A stretch of DNA of 29,722 nt. It comes from CAZYVD01 sp964651045 (lineage in GTDB: Bacteria; Zhuqueibacterota; QNDG01; DSAB01). This document shows positions 6,804 to 16,132 of the stretch, piece by piece (positions within the stretch are counted from its first letter, which is position 1; the number at the start of each line of letters is the position of its first letter). The stretch covers positions 1 to 29,722 of the forward strand of contig CAZYVD010000030.1 of the NCBI GenBank assembly GCA_964651045.1, in the 5' to 3' direction. A program made the translations under genes and the position numbers. Under the pieces are notes generated by a model. That model had not been told where the DNA came from. It was given only the letters and a program-made list of their open reading frames with translations, and ran no database searches.

Positions 6804-8786
6804 TTACTCTCCATTTAGTTTAAACTGGCTCACAAGTTCTTTCAGCATTTCAGTCTGCTGGTTGAGTCTCTCTGTGGCAGAGGCCATCTGTTCAACACCA
6901 CTTGCCGTCTGTCGCGTTATGCTGCTTATCATGTTAACACTCCTCGATATCTCCTCTGCTCCCCTGCTCTGCTCCTCTGAAACAGAAGCTATCTGCTCTA
7001 TCTTGGGAATCGCCTCCGATACCGAATGTACTATCTCTCCCAATACCTTCTCTGTCGTCTCTACTGAATCACGACCCCGCTCTACCAAATCAAATACCTC
7101 CAACACTGACTCAAACGCCTTACCCGCATCCTCCTGTATGGAATGTATCCTCTCTGCTATAGCCTTGGTCGCCTCTGATGTACGACCAGCAAGCTTGCGA
7201 ACCTCTGAGGCCACTACTCCAAATCCCCTACCCTCTGCTCCCGAACTCACCGCCTCTATCGATGCATTCAACGCTAAAACATTCGTCTGAGAAGCTATGT
7301 CGTCTATCATCCACAGTATCTCTCCTATCTCCTTTATCCGTTCAAACAACTCCTCCATTCGCTCCTTCGTCCTTGTAGCAGAATAAACTATCTGCTCCAT
7401 GCTATCCTTTGTCCCCTCCATCGCTCTACTACCTCCACCTGCCCTCTCACCTGCAACTACTGCTATCTCTGCCGTCTGTCGCGCATTCTGTGAGTTCCGT
7501 ACTATTGCAGCTGTCATCTCCTGTACACTGGCCGCTACCTCACTGGTCTGACTCGTCTGCTCCTCTGCTCCACTGGCCAGCTGCGATGAGGTCGCACTTA
7601 TCTCTCCTATCGCTGCCGCTACCTCTATCGTATTGCTCTTTACCTTCGATATAATATCGTGTAGCTTCTCTACAAATATGTTGAACCACCTCGCAAGCTC
7701 TCCAGTCTCATCTCTGCCCCTCACTTCCATACGACTCACCAAATCACCCTCACCCTGAGCTATGTCGCGAAGCCTTGAAACAAGCTCCTTCAGCGGCCTG
7801 GTTATCGTACCAGACAAAAAGTGTATCCCCACCACAAGAAGAAAAAGCGAAACTACTATTACCACTACCGACATCCTCGACAATACCACAAGCGGTGAAT
7901 TGATCTCTCCTGTTGATACGCTGAGTATTAAGGTCCAGCCTAAATCGGGAATCGTTTTATAGATAAAGTATCTATCGCTTCCATTGAAAACTACCCTCTC
8001 GATTCCACTCGGATTCGAGCTTATCTTATCCATCAGAGTTTCGATATTCTGATAGTCCTTCATATTATCTTTAAAATCGCTCAGCTTCTTCTTTAATACA
8101 TACTCTTTATTGGGATGGTATAAAATCTTCCCCTCCTCATCCACCACAAATGCATAGCCCGTTTTATATACATCGAGTCTTGACATAAACTTATCCATCT
8201 TATCAATACCTATATCCACACCACCTGCACCCAGAAACCTGCCCTGCTGGTTATATATCGGAAAAATATAAGACACATATATCACTCCATCAAGGATGTC
8301 AGCATTTACAAAAAAGTAGGGTTTACCGAGCTTCTTTGCCTTCTGAAACCACGGCCTGTTTCCAATCTTGTAATCATCTGGAAGTTCCCTTTCGATCGGT
8401 TCATAATACCACTGAGACTTCTCACTACCAAGAAATGCATAGTTGATATCAGGATCGCCTTCCATGAGTGTAAGAAAGTAGCTTTTTATTTCTTTATATA
8501 CTGCATCCTTTGTCTCATCTACCTTCTTTGCTCTATTGGTCTCGAGCCATCTTGTTATCCGTGGCTGCTGACAAAAAGTCCATGCTATCTTTGCCTTTTC
8601 ATTTATATATCCCTCCCACCGACTGACCATAATATTAACCTTCTCTAATGCCTTCTCCTGTGATTCTGTAATAAGTATCTTCTTAGAAAATCTGAAATAA
8701 ATAAGATATATTATTGACAGAATGGCAATGTTAGTGGTTAAAATAAAGAGTAACATTTTGCTTCGAAGCTTGAGATTGCCGAACAT
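6804..8786 (-). CDS. Methyl-accepting chemotaxis protein, dCache type (copy 2)
   Basis: The receptor has 660 residues from the ATG at 8786, which has GAGG eight bases upstream; the GTG codons at 8795 and 8792 overlap that site. The layout equals copy 1: TM1 at about 10-30, a dCache-like sensor at about 35-295 (WYYEPIERELPDDYKIGNRPW, with IYNQQGRFLGAGGVDI), TM2, HAMP and the signalling coiled coil. The sensor is clearly homologous to that of copy 1 but well diverged, whereas the remainder is identical at DNA level. The C-terminus ends KLNGE rather than KLKDDLG. The gene lies 40 bp after the hybrid kinase and 48 bp before copy 1, all on the same strand, so co-transcription is likely. No cheA, cheW, cheB or cheR gene is in the window. 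Confidence 0.93.
   Translation of the reverse strand: MFGNLKLRSKMLLFILTTNIAILSIIYLIYFRFSKKILITESQEKALEKVNIMVSRWEGYINEKAKIAWTFCQQPRITRWLETNRAKKVDETKDAVYKEIKSYFLTLMEGDPDINYAFLGSEKSQWYYEPIERELPDDYKIGNRPWFQKAKKLGKPYFFVNADILDGVIYVSYIFPIYNQQGRFLGAGGVDIGIDKMDKFMSRLDVYKTGYAFVVDEEGKILYHPNKEYVLKKKLSDFKDNMKDYQNIETLMDKISSNPSGIERVVFNGSDRYFIYKTIPDLGWTLILSVSTGEINSPLVVLSRMSVVVIVVSLFLLVVGIHFLSGTITRPLKELVSRLRDIAQGEGDLVSRMEVRGRDETGELARWFNIFVEKLHDIISKVKSNTIEVAAAIGEISATSSQLASGAEEQTSQTSEVAASVQEMTAAIVRNSQNARQTAEIAVVAGERAGGGSRAMEGTKDSMEQIVYSATRTKERMEELFERIKEIGEILWMIDDIASQTNVLALNASIEAVSSGAEGRGFGVVASEVRKLAGRTSEATKAIAERIHSIQEDAGKAFESVLEVFDLVERGRDSVETTEKVLGEIVHSVSEAIPKIEQIASVSEEQSRGAEEISRSVNMISSITRQTASGVEQMASATERLNQQTEMLKELVSQFKLNGE
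6814..7944 (-). repeat. 1131-bp exact direct repeat, copy B
   Basis: This is the partner of 4768-5898, identical at every base. The left edge changes from CTTT to ATTT context at 4767/6813, and the right edge diverges at 5899/7945. The sharp edges inside two otherwise diverged genes point to a recent conversion tract. Confidence 0.95.
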
Positions 8787-8826
8787 TTTCACCACCTCAT
8801 TGACTCTCTATCTGAGTAAATAGAAT

Positions 8827-11800
8827 CTAAGCTGCAAGTTCTCCTATGACACGCAGCAAATCACCGAGTGCATAGGGCTTTTCAAGAAAACGGAATCCTC
8901 TCTTCTGTATAATTGGCCATCGAATATGGTAATCTGTATAACCGCTGCTAAAAAGTATATTCAGATTTGGCTTCTGTGTTAAAAACTCCTTAACCAAATC
9001 TACCCCGCTTCTATCTGGCAAAACAACATCGCTCATTACCAGATTAAAATTACCACCTTCCCGCTTGAAAATCTCCTCAGCCTCTCTGGCATTAGAAGCA
9101 GCAAAAACCTTGTATCCACTCCTGTCGAGTCCGCTCACAGTAAACTCCCTGACTCTCTCCTCGTCCTCGATAACAAGAATTCTCTTGCCATGGCCCTCAA
9201 TATCCCGAGAGAATATTCTATCTTCCTCATCATCTTCCTTCTTCTTAAAACATGCTGGCAAATATATCGCGAAAGTCGATCCCTTATCAGGCTTACTTTC
9301 CACCTCTATCCATCCTTTATGCTGTTTCACGATTCCATAGACTACTGAGAGTCCAAGGCCTGTTCCCTTGCCAACACCCTTTGTGCTGAAAAATGGTTCA
9401 AAAATATGCTGTTGAATCTCTTTCTCCATTCCAACACCAGTATCCTTAACAGCAATGCATACAAACTTACCTGGATAGCTTTCAGAAGAGGCCCTCGTCT
9501 GATTCTCATTTATTATTTTATTTCTGGCCTCTATGTTTAGCTCTCCTCCACTCGGCATTGCATCTCTGGCATTCACTGCAAGATTCATAATAACCTGCTC
9601 GATCGTTCCCCTGTCGGCCCAGATGTTCCAGAGCCCTTTCTCAATGTTTGTATGAATTCTGATGTCTTCTCCAATCAATCTCTTGAGCATCTTGAGCAGA
9701 TCCTTAACAACAATCGAAATATTTACTGACTCCAATTTCATCGACTGCTTGCGGCTGAAGAGAAGAAGCTGTCGGGTCAAATCGGCAGCCCTCTTAGCAG
9801 AGACAAGAATTTCATTCAGATCGTTGTATGCACTGCTTTCTGGTGAGAGCTCCATCAGTGCCATATCCGCGCTTCCAATGATCGCAGTGAGAAGATTATT
9901 GAAGTCGTGTGCAACTCCACCTGCAAGTATGCCTATGGCCTCCATCTTCTGAGCCTGCAAGAGCTGTTTGTGAATCTTCTCTTTCTCCCGCTCTGCCTTT
10001 TCTTTCTCTATTCTACTTCTCAACACAGTTATTCCAAAAGAAATATCACTGGCCATCTCTCTCAGCAGTTTCACTTCCTCCTCTTTTAGTCCATCCTCAT
10101 TTGATGAGTAGATGTTCAGAACACCAAATACAGTACCATTACTCCTCAGAGGCAGGCTTATGGCTGATCGATAAACGCATTCTTTTATTTCCCTGAAATT
10201 CTTCTTTTTATCCAATTCATCATCACAGTAGGCTCTTACAACAGGCCTTGAGCTATTGATTGCCTCCTCTATGGGTGCAAAACACTTGCTTAAATCTTTA
10301 AAGTAAATCTTCTTATCATTCAGATGTTTTACATTTTTACCCGATTTTGACATGATAGATAAATACTCTTTATCATCTTTCTGAATGTAGCCAACCCATG
10401 CAAGCTGGAATCCTCCAACGTCTATTATTATATTGCTAATGCTGTCGAGAAGCGATACCTCATCGTTTGCACGCACAAGAGTCATATTGCTCTCACTCAG
10501 CATCTTGAGTGCACGATTCAATCTGTAGAGTTCCTTCTCTGTATTTTTTCTCTTTGTAATATCTGTATATACTGCAACCGCACCATGCAGCTCTCCTCCT
10601 ATCCAGATGGGAGATCCTGCTACAAGCACATTTACAGCAGATCCGTCTTTGCTGTAGCGAACAGTCTCAAGCACCGGGAGTTTGATACCAGTCATTACCT
10701 TACGCGAAAGAGTCTTTGCCTCCTCGTACACATCCGGCCCTGTTATGAGCTGGTCAATGTTTTGACCTAAAGCCTCTTTTTTACTGTATCCAAAAACATT
10801 TTCTGCTCCCTTGTTCCATTCTATTACTCTGTTTGAAGCATCGAGCGTAATGATTGCATCTGGAATGTTGTGCAGTACAGATTCAAGATATTTACGTCTC
10901 TTTTCAATTTCATCTTCCATGATTTTTCGTTCTGTGATATCCTCCACAACGCCATCAAAATATCTCACCTTTCCTCTCCTATCACGAACTGCCACTGCAT
11001 TCACAGATGCCCATATTTTTGTACCATCCACTCTCTTGAGCCTCAGCTCTTCGCCCTTAATAAATCCCCTCTTCATGAGCTTCTGACTCAGCTTCTCTCT
11101 TTCTCTTGTATCTTGATACAGATCAGAGACCTTTGTTTTAAAAAGTTCCTTCTTGTTTTTGAAACCAAATATCTTTAAAAATGCGGTGTTTGCCTCAATG
11201 AACTTTCCATCCGGCCCTGGTGTGTTTCTGTATATCCCTGCATTTACATTTTCAGTAAGTGTTCTATATTTTTCCTCACTCTTCTCTAATTTTCTCTTCA
11301 TTAATCTTTGCTCTTCACGATCTCTCAATACCGCAATACCAAAACTGAGATCATAGGTCATCTCTGAAAGCATCCCTAACTCATTTTCATCAAACATCTC
11401 CTGATCTTCAGAAAAAATGTTCACCGAACCAAAACTATCTCCTTTATCCAAAAGTGGAAGGCTTATGAACGACTTAAAATTGCATTTAATTGCTTCTCTG
11501 CAGAATTTAGAATCCTCACAATCTGGCTGAGATAATTTTATGATAGTGCGCTTCCCCTTTTGTATTGTGTATCCCACCGGATTTGAATATCTGTTCCCAG
11601 AGAGGGTTGTAATATTACACGATTTTAAAAACCCTCTGTCATCTCCTGCCTTTGCAACCAGCTGTACTGCATCTTCTTTATTATGATCTATAAAGCTGAC
11701 CCACACAAATTGATATTCGCCGAATTTTACAAGTATATTGCATACATTATCTATGAGTTCTTTTTCATCCACAGCCCTTACGAGCGTCTTGTTTCCTTCA

Positions 11801-12456
11801 CTCAGTGCCTTGAGAGTACGGTTAATCTTTTTTAAATTTTGCTCTGCCTTCTCCCTTTCCCTTATCTCCTGCTGGAGCTTCTCATTCGTTAACCTGAACT
11901 CCTCAGTCTTCTGTGCCACAATCTGTTCTAAAAGTGTCTGCTTCTCTCTCAGCTTCCGTTCTGTTCTTTTATAAATATTTATCATTGACTGTGCATAGGC
12001 AGCAAACAGCAGAATGAAACAAATCGCAAGCATCCTTATCCACAGACTCATGGCATCTGGCATGAATAGTTCCTGAAAAATATCATTCTTACCGAAAATA
12101 AAAGAGTCTCTGAAAGATTCAATGATCCAGTAAAGAGAGCTGAAACCTATGCCAATACCAATAATCTCAAACTTGTTTTCCATTACAAGTTTCAACCTTG
12201 ATTCTTTCTCGACCTTTGCCCCGACCGAATGGGCCCGAGTACTGAAAAGAATTATTATGCAGACAACCAGCATACGCATCCAGAAACTCATTGGATCCAG
12301 AACAAACATCCTTTCAATGATTGTTCCCCTATGAAAAATATAAACGTCTCTAAACGATTCCAGCACCCAGTAAAGACCACTCACCATAAACCCAATCCAT
12401 ATCAGACGCATAGATCGAATCATCTCTATGAAAGTCTTGTTCTTACCATCTGCCAT
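8827..12456 (-). CDS. Hybrid sensor histidine kinase (membrane, GAF-PAS-PAS-GAF-HisKA-HATPase-REC)
   Basis: This 1209-residue hybrid kinase starts at an ATG with GAGG eight bases ahead. Two tandem copies of a two-helix membrane module open it (about 16-78 and 97-158; shared pattern YW-x2-ESFRD-x2-IF … MS-x-W-x-RML). A coiled coil follows (about 165-215), then GAF-like 1 (about 215-380), PAS 1 (about 395-510), PAS 2 (about 522-635) and GAF-like 2 (about 645-815). HisKA has the phospho-accepting H850 in GGVAHDFNNLL. HATPase_c runs about 945-1068, with N958/N962, DTGVGM and GTGLGLS. A C-terminal receiver (about 1092-1205) has D1143 in MSDVVLP, S1171 and K1193 in EKPY. All catalytic residues are present. 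The gene lies 23 bp after the usher-like gene and just before two chemoreceptors, so it may control or sense for that cluster. No cognate DNA-binding regulator is visible. Confidence 0.93.
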   Translation of the reverse strand: MADGKNKTFIEMIRSMRLIWIGFMVSGLYWVLESFRDVYIFHRGTIIERMFVLDPMSFWMRMLVVCIIILFSTRAHSVGAKVEKESRLKLVMENKFEIIGIGIGFSSLYWIIESFRDSFIFGKNDIFQELFMPDAMSLWIRMLAICFILLFAAYAQSMINIYKRTERKLREKQTLLEQIVAQKTEEFRLTNEKLQQEIREREKAEQNLKKINRTLKALSEGNKTLVRAVDEKELIDNVCNILVKFGEYQFVWVSFIDHNKEDAVQLVAKAGDDRGFLKSCNITTLSGNRYSNPVGYTIQKGKRTIIKLSQPDCEDSKFCREAIKCNFKSFISLPLLDKGDSFGSVNIFSEDQEMFDENELGMLSEMTYDLSFGIAVLRDREEQRLMKRKLEKSEEKYRTLTENVNAGIYRNTPGPDGKFIEANTAFLKIFGFKNKKELFKTKVSDLYQDTREREKLSQKLMKRGFIKGEELRLKRVDGTKIWASVNAVAVRDRRGKVRYFDGVVEDITERKIMEDEIEKRRKYLESVLHNIPDAIITLDASNRVIEWNKGAENVFGYSKKEALGQNIDQLITGPDVYEEAKTLSRKVMTGIKLPVLETVRYSKDGSAVNVLVAGSPIWIGGELHGAVAVYTDITKRKNTEKELYRLNRALKMLSESNMTLVRANDEVSLLDSISNIIIDVGGFQLAWVGYIQKDDKEYLSIMSKSGKNVKHLNDKKIYFKDLSKCFAPIEEAINSSRPVVRAYCDDELDKKKNFREIKECVYRSAISLPLRSNGTVFGVLNIYSSNEDGLKEEEVKLLREMASDISFGITVLRSRIEKEKAEREKEKIHKQLLQAQKMEAIGILAGGVAHDFNNLLTAIIGSADMALMELSPESSAYNDLNEILVSAKRAADLTRQLLLFSRKQSMKLESVNISIVVKDLLKMLKRLIGEDIRIHTNIEKGLWNIWADRGTIEQVIMNLAVNARDAMPSGGELNIEARNKIINENQTRASSESYPGKFVCIAVKDTGVGMEKEIQQHIFEPFFSTKGVGKGTGLGLSVVYGIVKQHKGWIEVESKPDKGSTFAIYLPACFKKKEDDEEDRIFSRDIEGHGKRILVIEDEERVREFTVSGLDRSGYKVFAASNAREAEEIFKREGGNFNLVMSDVVLPDRSGVDLVKEFLTQKPNLNILFSSGYTDYHIRWPIIQKRGFRFLEKPYALGDLLRVIGELAA

Positions 12457-12479
12457 GATTCAAACCTCATACTTTAAAG

Positions 12480-15400
12480 TCATCTTGGATCAAAGGAATC
12501 TAAATACTGCATGGCCTTTGATACATATTCGCTTTTTGGATATTTAGCTATTAATGTTTCAAAATTCTCTCTTGCAAACTCTTCATTACCAAGCATTTTG
12601 TTTATTATTCCACACATCAACAGCGCATCGTCAAACTTAAACGAAGAATCATACTTCAAAACCTTTTTGAATGCATCGAGTGCAAGAGAGTATTCTTTTA
12701 GGGCATAGTAACATTCACCAATCCAGTATTGAAAATTGCTTGCCAGCCAGTGATTTGGATATCTCTTCAAAAGACCTTTCAAGATTGTAAGAGCCTTTTG
12801 ATATCTTCTCTGCTCAAACATCTTAAGACTTAACCTGTAATCCTTCTCAACCTTAGCATCCTTCGAATCAGACTTTTTATTGCCGGATTTGCTCTTTTTC
12901 TTCTCAATCAGCAGTCCACCCTCCTGCTGCATTTTGATTCTTCTCTTCTCTGGAACAACTTTAACCAATAGCTCTTTCTTCTCTCCCGGTTTTAATCGAA
13001 TCTGATACAGACTCTTTTCAAACTTGTGGTACTGCGGAAGATTATTATCATAAAATTTCAACTCCCAACTTCCAGGCCTGAGGTCCTCAAACTTAAAATA
13101 TCCCTGAGAATCGGTCAATCTCCTGAGCAGTTCATCATCTCTCTTCATCTCAACCAGTATGTTTGGAAGGCCATAACCCATACCAAATTTCTTGCCTCCA
13201 CTCCCGCTCACAACATAAGTGTTCAACACAGCAGGCCCTCTCAAGTTGCCTCCAATATTCCCATCCTGACCCTTATTATCACCAATCTCTGAATATACTG
13301 CAACCCGTCCTGAGACTTCACAACCATCTGTTATTGTCAGTTCTATACTCTTCTCTTCTCCGCCTCTTACAACAATCTCCATTGGTGTCTTTTCAACACA
13401 TACTCTATTGAGTCCTACATTTGCCTTGTCGAGTGTCAGATAGTATGTGCGCGGGAAAAGAGATGGGAAAATGAACTTCCCAAATCTATCGGTTACAGCG
13501 GTTGATCCATTGATCCTGATTATTAAATCCTCGATTGGTTCTGCTGTTATTGCATCTCTAACAACTCCCCTGACCACTCCAGTGTTTTTCTTCTTGGCTA
13601 TAGGCACACCAACAGAAACCCGATATCCAACCATGATTGCAAGTTCTGCTTTATCCAGAGAGTGTCTTAAAATAGTTTTGCGGCCGAGCATGTATATCTG
13701 ATGATCATTTGGCAGGGTGTGTCTGAGACTAAATCCAAAAATATTCCTGTCAAAATAGTACTCCTCTGGAGATTGATTGTTTTGATAATTTAAGTAAAAT
13801 GAAGTCCTCTCTGTAAGCCACATAGAGATGTTGAGACCTGCAGTTAAGAGATGTTTCTTGTCCCCGGTAAACCATGAGTAGTTGTTGTAGTATATGTATC
13901 CATTAAAATTGTACTTTGGAGTGGGCTTAAAATAAGAACTAAATATGTATCTTTCGGTCGAGAATTGTTTATCTGTCAAATAATTCTCCGTAACACCGAT
14001 CTCTGCACGTGCCATAAAAAAGAACTTACCCACCCTCTGGGAGAAGCCAAGCCTGAGCGATTTTTCCATATAGTCGTATTTGGATTCCGGAAACCTATCC
14101 TTTCTTGCATGTTCCTGTATTCCCACACGTATGTTTGTGTTGTTTCTGATTCTGTACTGAATACCAGCCCGATAGAACCTTATCAGTGGAGCCGAGAACT
14201 TCAATGTGTCGAGCTCAAAATTCTGTCTCTCATGTCTGACATTTACATTGAAACTCAGTCGCCGATTCAAGAGTAGATTCAATCCTGCAGAAAAATAGTT
14301 TGTGTCATGATAATAACCCGGAAAATCAGGACTGGCATAGATCCATCTCACAAAATAGTCGCTCTTTGAGTATCTGCCCTGAAGACCAAAAAGATAGGAT
14401 GACTGCTTCTGATCTCCTTCCAAACCTGTTGAATATTCGAGCTCTACCTCGCTGCCCTTAATTGGCTCAAACTTGCCTGCAATACTCACCATGTTCTTTT
14501 TACTGTCTTCATAATCTTTATTCAGATAATTCAAAGAGATCATATTCTTACCGGAAAAGTTGTATTTAAAGTATGATGCTATCTCATCTCTTATTGGTCT
14601 AAGCCAACGTGATCTCAAATAGTATGTGCCAAAGGAAAAATTCTTGAGATTTATCTTGCTCTCAACACCCCTTCCATAGCGGGCCATCTCGGTTAGAGTT
14701 GTAAGAGTATAGATTCGATCCCCGACACTAAGGTTTAAATTTCTTGATTGGTAATTCAAGAAGTATTCATCCCTTCTAGCAAGGATCGATCTCTCATATA
14801 TATCGGGGCCCCTCAACCTGAACTGAATGTGTCTTTCACCCTTCTCATCAAGCGATCCCTCTCCATAGACATCGGCCTGGAATCCGTATTTGGCGCTGCC
14901 GTTCTTCTGTAAGAATTGACCAAAGGAAAAACTAACAGGAATACGATGATACCTGTCCTTCTCACCAGTTGTTCGTGGAATTATCTTTACATAGCTCGTA
15001 CTCTCTGAGGTTATCTCTTTATGACGTTTCAGGCTCGCAGTAAGACGCACCTTGTGATTGAATAGTTTGTTGCATTCACTATCGGTCTGAACCGTAATAT
15101 CAACTCTGCTAGATCTGTATTTGGGAGTATTTAATTTCTCGATATTTACACTATATGGATAATCCCTCTCGCTATCTATATTAATTGTAATCTCTTCTGA
15201 TGTATTGGACTCATCTATCAAAAGAAATGAAACCTTATAACTATCACCAGCTATTACAAACTCCGGTGATGAAAGTACCTCTGTTCTCAATTTATGATAT
15301 TGTTTTACAACTACCTTTACTTTATATGAATCGCTGTATGTAAGAAACTTTCTTGAACCTGCACTGTAGATCACCTCATATTCTCCCGCCCCAGCATTCC

Positions 15401-15683
15401 TTGGTACAAAAAAACTTATGAGCCTTGTTGATGTCTGTGCAGGATCTAAATAGAATCTAAAATCGTTTGTTATGACTTTCCATCCCTTAGGAACATCTAT
15501 CCTGGATATCAGCTCCTGACGCCGTGAGGTGAAATTACTTACTTTAAATAGGGTTGTTATTACCTCCCCTGGCATTGCATCAAAATGTTCTGTGCCACAG
15601 GGACGCACTTCAATACGCTCCACATCCTTACCCATTAGAGGAATGCTCAATAATAATATGAGAATGTAACGGAGCGGTCTCAT
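12480..15683 (-). CDS. Usher-like outer-membrane beta-barrel with Ig, carboxypeptidase-regulatory-like and TPR domains
   Basis: The protein has 1067 residues. A signal peptide (1-18, …LSIPLMG) is followed by two Ig/NEW3-like domains (about 22-128 and 130-235). A long barrel-like region of alternating aromatic strands spans about 245-695 (YFLNYQSRNLNLSVGDRIY, FVRWIYASPDFPGYY). Two carboxypeptidase-regulatory-like beta-sandwiches follow: GVVRGVVRDAITAEPIEDL at about 702, and LTDSQGYFKFEDLRPGSWEL at about 856. A Lys-rich linker (about 925-945) leads to CpoB/YbgF-like TPRs (about 947-1060, YWIGECYYALKEYSLALDAF). Context suggests the role: the gene follows subunit-like and chaperone-like genes, as an usher does. 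Canonical FimD/PapC signatures were not recognised, so export of surface fibres is inference. Its ATG overlaps the stop of the upstream Ig gene by 4 nt. It could instead be a receptor or scaffold for a surface layer. Confidence 0.85.
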   Translation of the reverse strand: MRPLRYILILLLSIPLMGKDVERIEVRPCGTEHFDAMPGEVITTLFKVSNFTSRRQELISRIDVPKGWKVITNDFRFYLDPAQTSTRLISFFVPRNAGAGEYEVIYSAGSRKFLTYSDSYKVKVVVKQYHKLRTEVLSSPEFVIAGDSYKVSFLLIDESNTSEEITINIDSERDYPYSVNIEKLNTPKYRSSRVDITVQTDSECNKLFNHKVRLTASLKRHKEITSESTSYVKIIPRTTGEKDRYHRIPVSFSFGQFLQKNGSAKYGFQADVYGEGSLDEKGERHIQFRLRGPDIYERSILARRDEYFLNYQSRNLNLSVGDRIYTLTTLTEMARYGRGVESKINLKNFSFGTYYLRSRWLRPIRDEIASYFKYNFSGKNMISLNYLNKDYEDSKKNMVSIAGKFEPIKGSEVELEYSTGLEGDQKQSSYLFGLQGRYSKSDYFVRWIYASPDFPGYYHDTNYFSAGLNLLLNRRLSFNVNVRHERQNFELDTLKFSAPLIRFYRAGIQYRIRNNTNIRVGIQEHARKDRFPESKYDYMEKSLRLGFSQRVGKFFFMARAEIGVTENYLTDKQFSTERYIFSSYFKPTPKYNFNGYIYYNNYSWFTGDKKHLLTAGLNISMWLTERTSFYLNYQNNQSPEEYYFDRNIFGFSLRHTLPNDHQIYMLGRKTILRHSLDKAELAIMVGYRVSVGVPIAKKKNTGVVRGVVRDAITAEPIEDLIIRINGSTAVTDRFGKFIFPSLFPRTYYLTLDKANVGLNRVCVEKTPMEIVVRGGEEKSIELTITDGCEVSGRVAVYSEIGDNKGQDGNIGGNLRGPAVLNTYVVSGSGGKKFGMGYGLPNILVEMKRDDELLRRLTDSQGYFKFEDLRPGSWELKFYDNNLPQYHKFEKSLYQIRLKPGEKKELLVKVVPEKRRIKMQQEGGLLIEKKKSKSGNKKSDSKDAKVEKDYRLSLKMFEQRRYQKALTILKGLLKRYPNHWLASNFQYWIGECYYALKEYSLALDAFKKVLKYDSSFKFDDALLMCGIINKMLGNEEFARENFETLIAKYPKSEYVSKAMQYLDSFDPR

Positions 15684-16132
15684 CTTCCCTTCTCTGAATC
15701 CTCACTTTTTGATTTCAAATCCAGACTATCCTTTACTATAACATAGATGCTTGTCTCATCGCTTAGAGAAGGATACTCCCTTCCCTGTACTCTATATGTT
15801 ACCTTATATCTGCCTGTATCAGCATTGCACCATACAATAAAGCTAACAACTTTTATTGTTGAGTTGTACGATTCCAGTTCAAATGGAAAATCGATACTTA
15901 TAAGCTTCCAGTGCTTGGGCAGCCTTACCTCAGACTCAAACTCCTGACGCTTTGATGTCTTGTTTGTAACAGAAAACTCTGTAGTCACTATCTGATCAGG
16001 AAACACAACTATCAGCTCATCATCAACAGGTCTGACCTCGACACCAAAATTGCCAATACCGATGAAGCATGTCATCATACAAACAAAACAAAATATTTTC
16101 GACAAACTCTTTTTCATTAATATATTCTTCAC
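15680..16132 (-). CDS. Periplasmic single-Ig protein, paralogue of the usher-like N-terminal domain
   Basis: The protein has 150 residues from a GTG whose GTGA overlaps the stop of the chaperone gene. An ATG five codons in (16117) gives a shorter form and a typical signal peptide (MKKSLSKIFCFVCMMTCFIG). Translational coupling favours the GTG; either would yield the same mature protein. The mature part is one Ig/NEW3-like domain. It matches the first Ig domain of the next gene motif by motif: VEVRP; ITTEFSVTNKTSKRQEFESE against ITTLFKVSNFTSRRQELISR; LPKHWKLI against VPKGWKVI; and an -x-Y-x-V-x-Y- strand near the end. It overlaps the usher-like gene by 4 nt (ATGA). A duplicated domain freed as a separate periplasmic partner is the simplest reading. 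A second chaperone or usher-capping role is possible. Confidence 0.85.
   Translation of the reverse strand: MKNILMKKSLSKIFCFVCMMTCFIGIGNFGVEVRPVDDELIVVFPDQIVTTEFSVTNKTSKRQEFESEVRLPKHWKLISIDFPFELESYNSTIKVVSFIVWCNADTGRYKVTYRVQGREYPSLSDETSIYVIVKDSLDLKSKSEDSEKGR

Noticed and set aside
6793..7290. 165-residue plus-strand frame opposite the second receptor
   Set aside because: It is antisense to the signalling domain, has Ser/Leu/Pro-rich shadow composition and no Shine-Dalgarno.
4768..7944. The repeated 1131-bp tract as an insertion sequence or transposon
   Set aside because: It is ordinary coding sequence of TM2-HAMP-signalling domain, with no transposase, terminal inverted repeats or target duplications.
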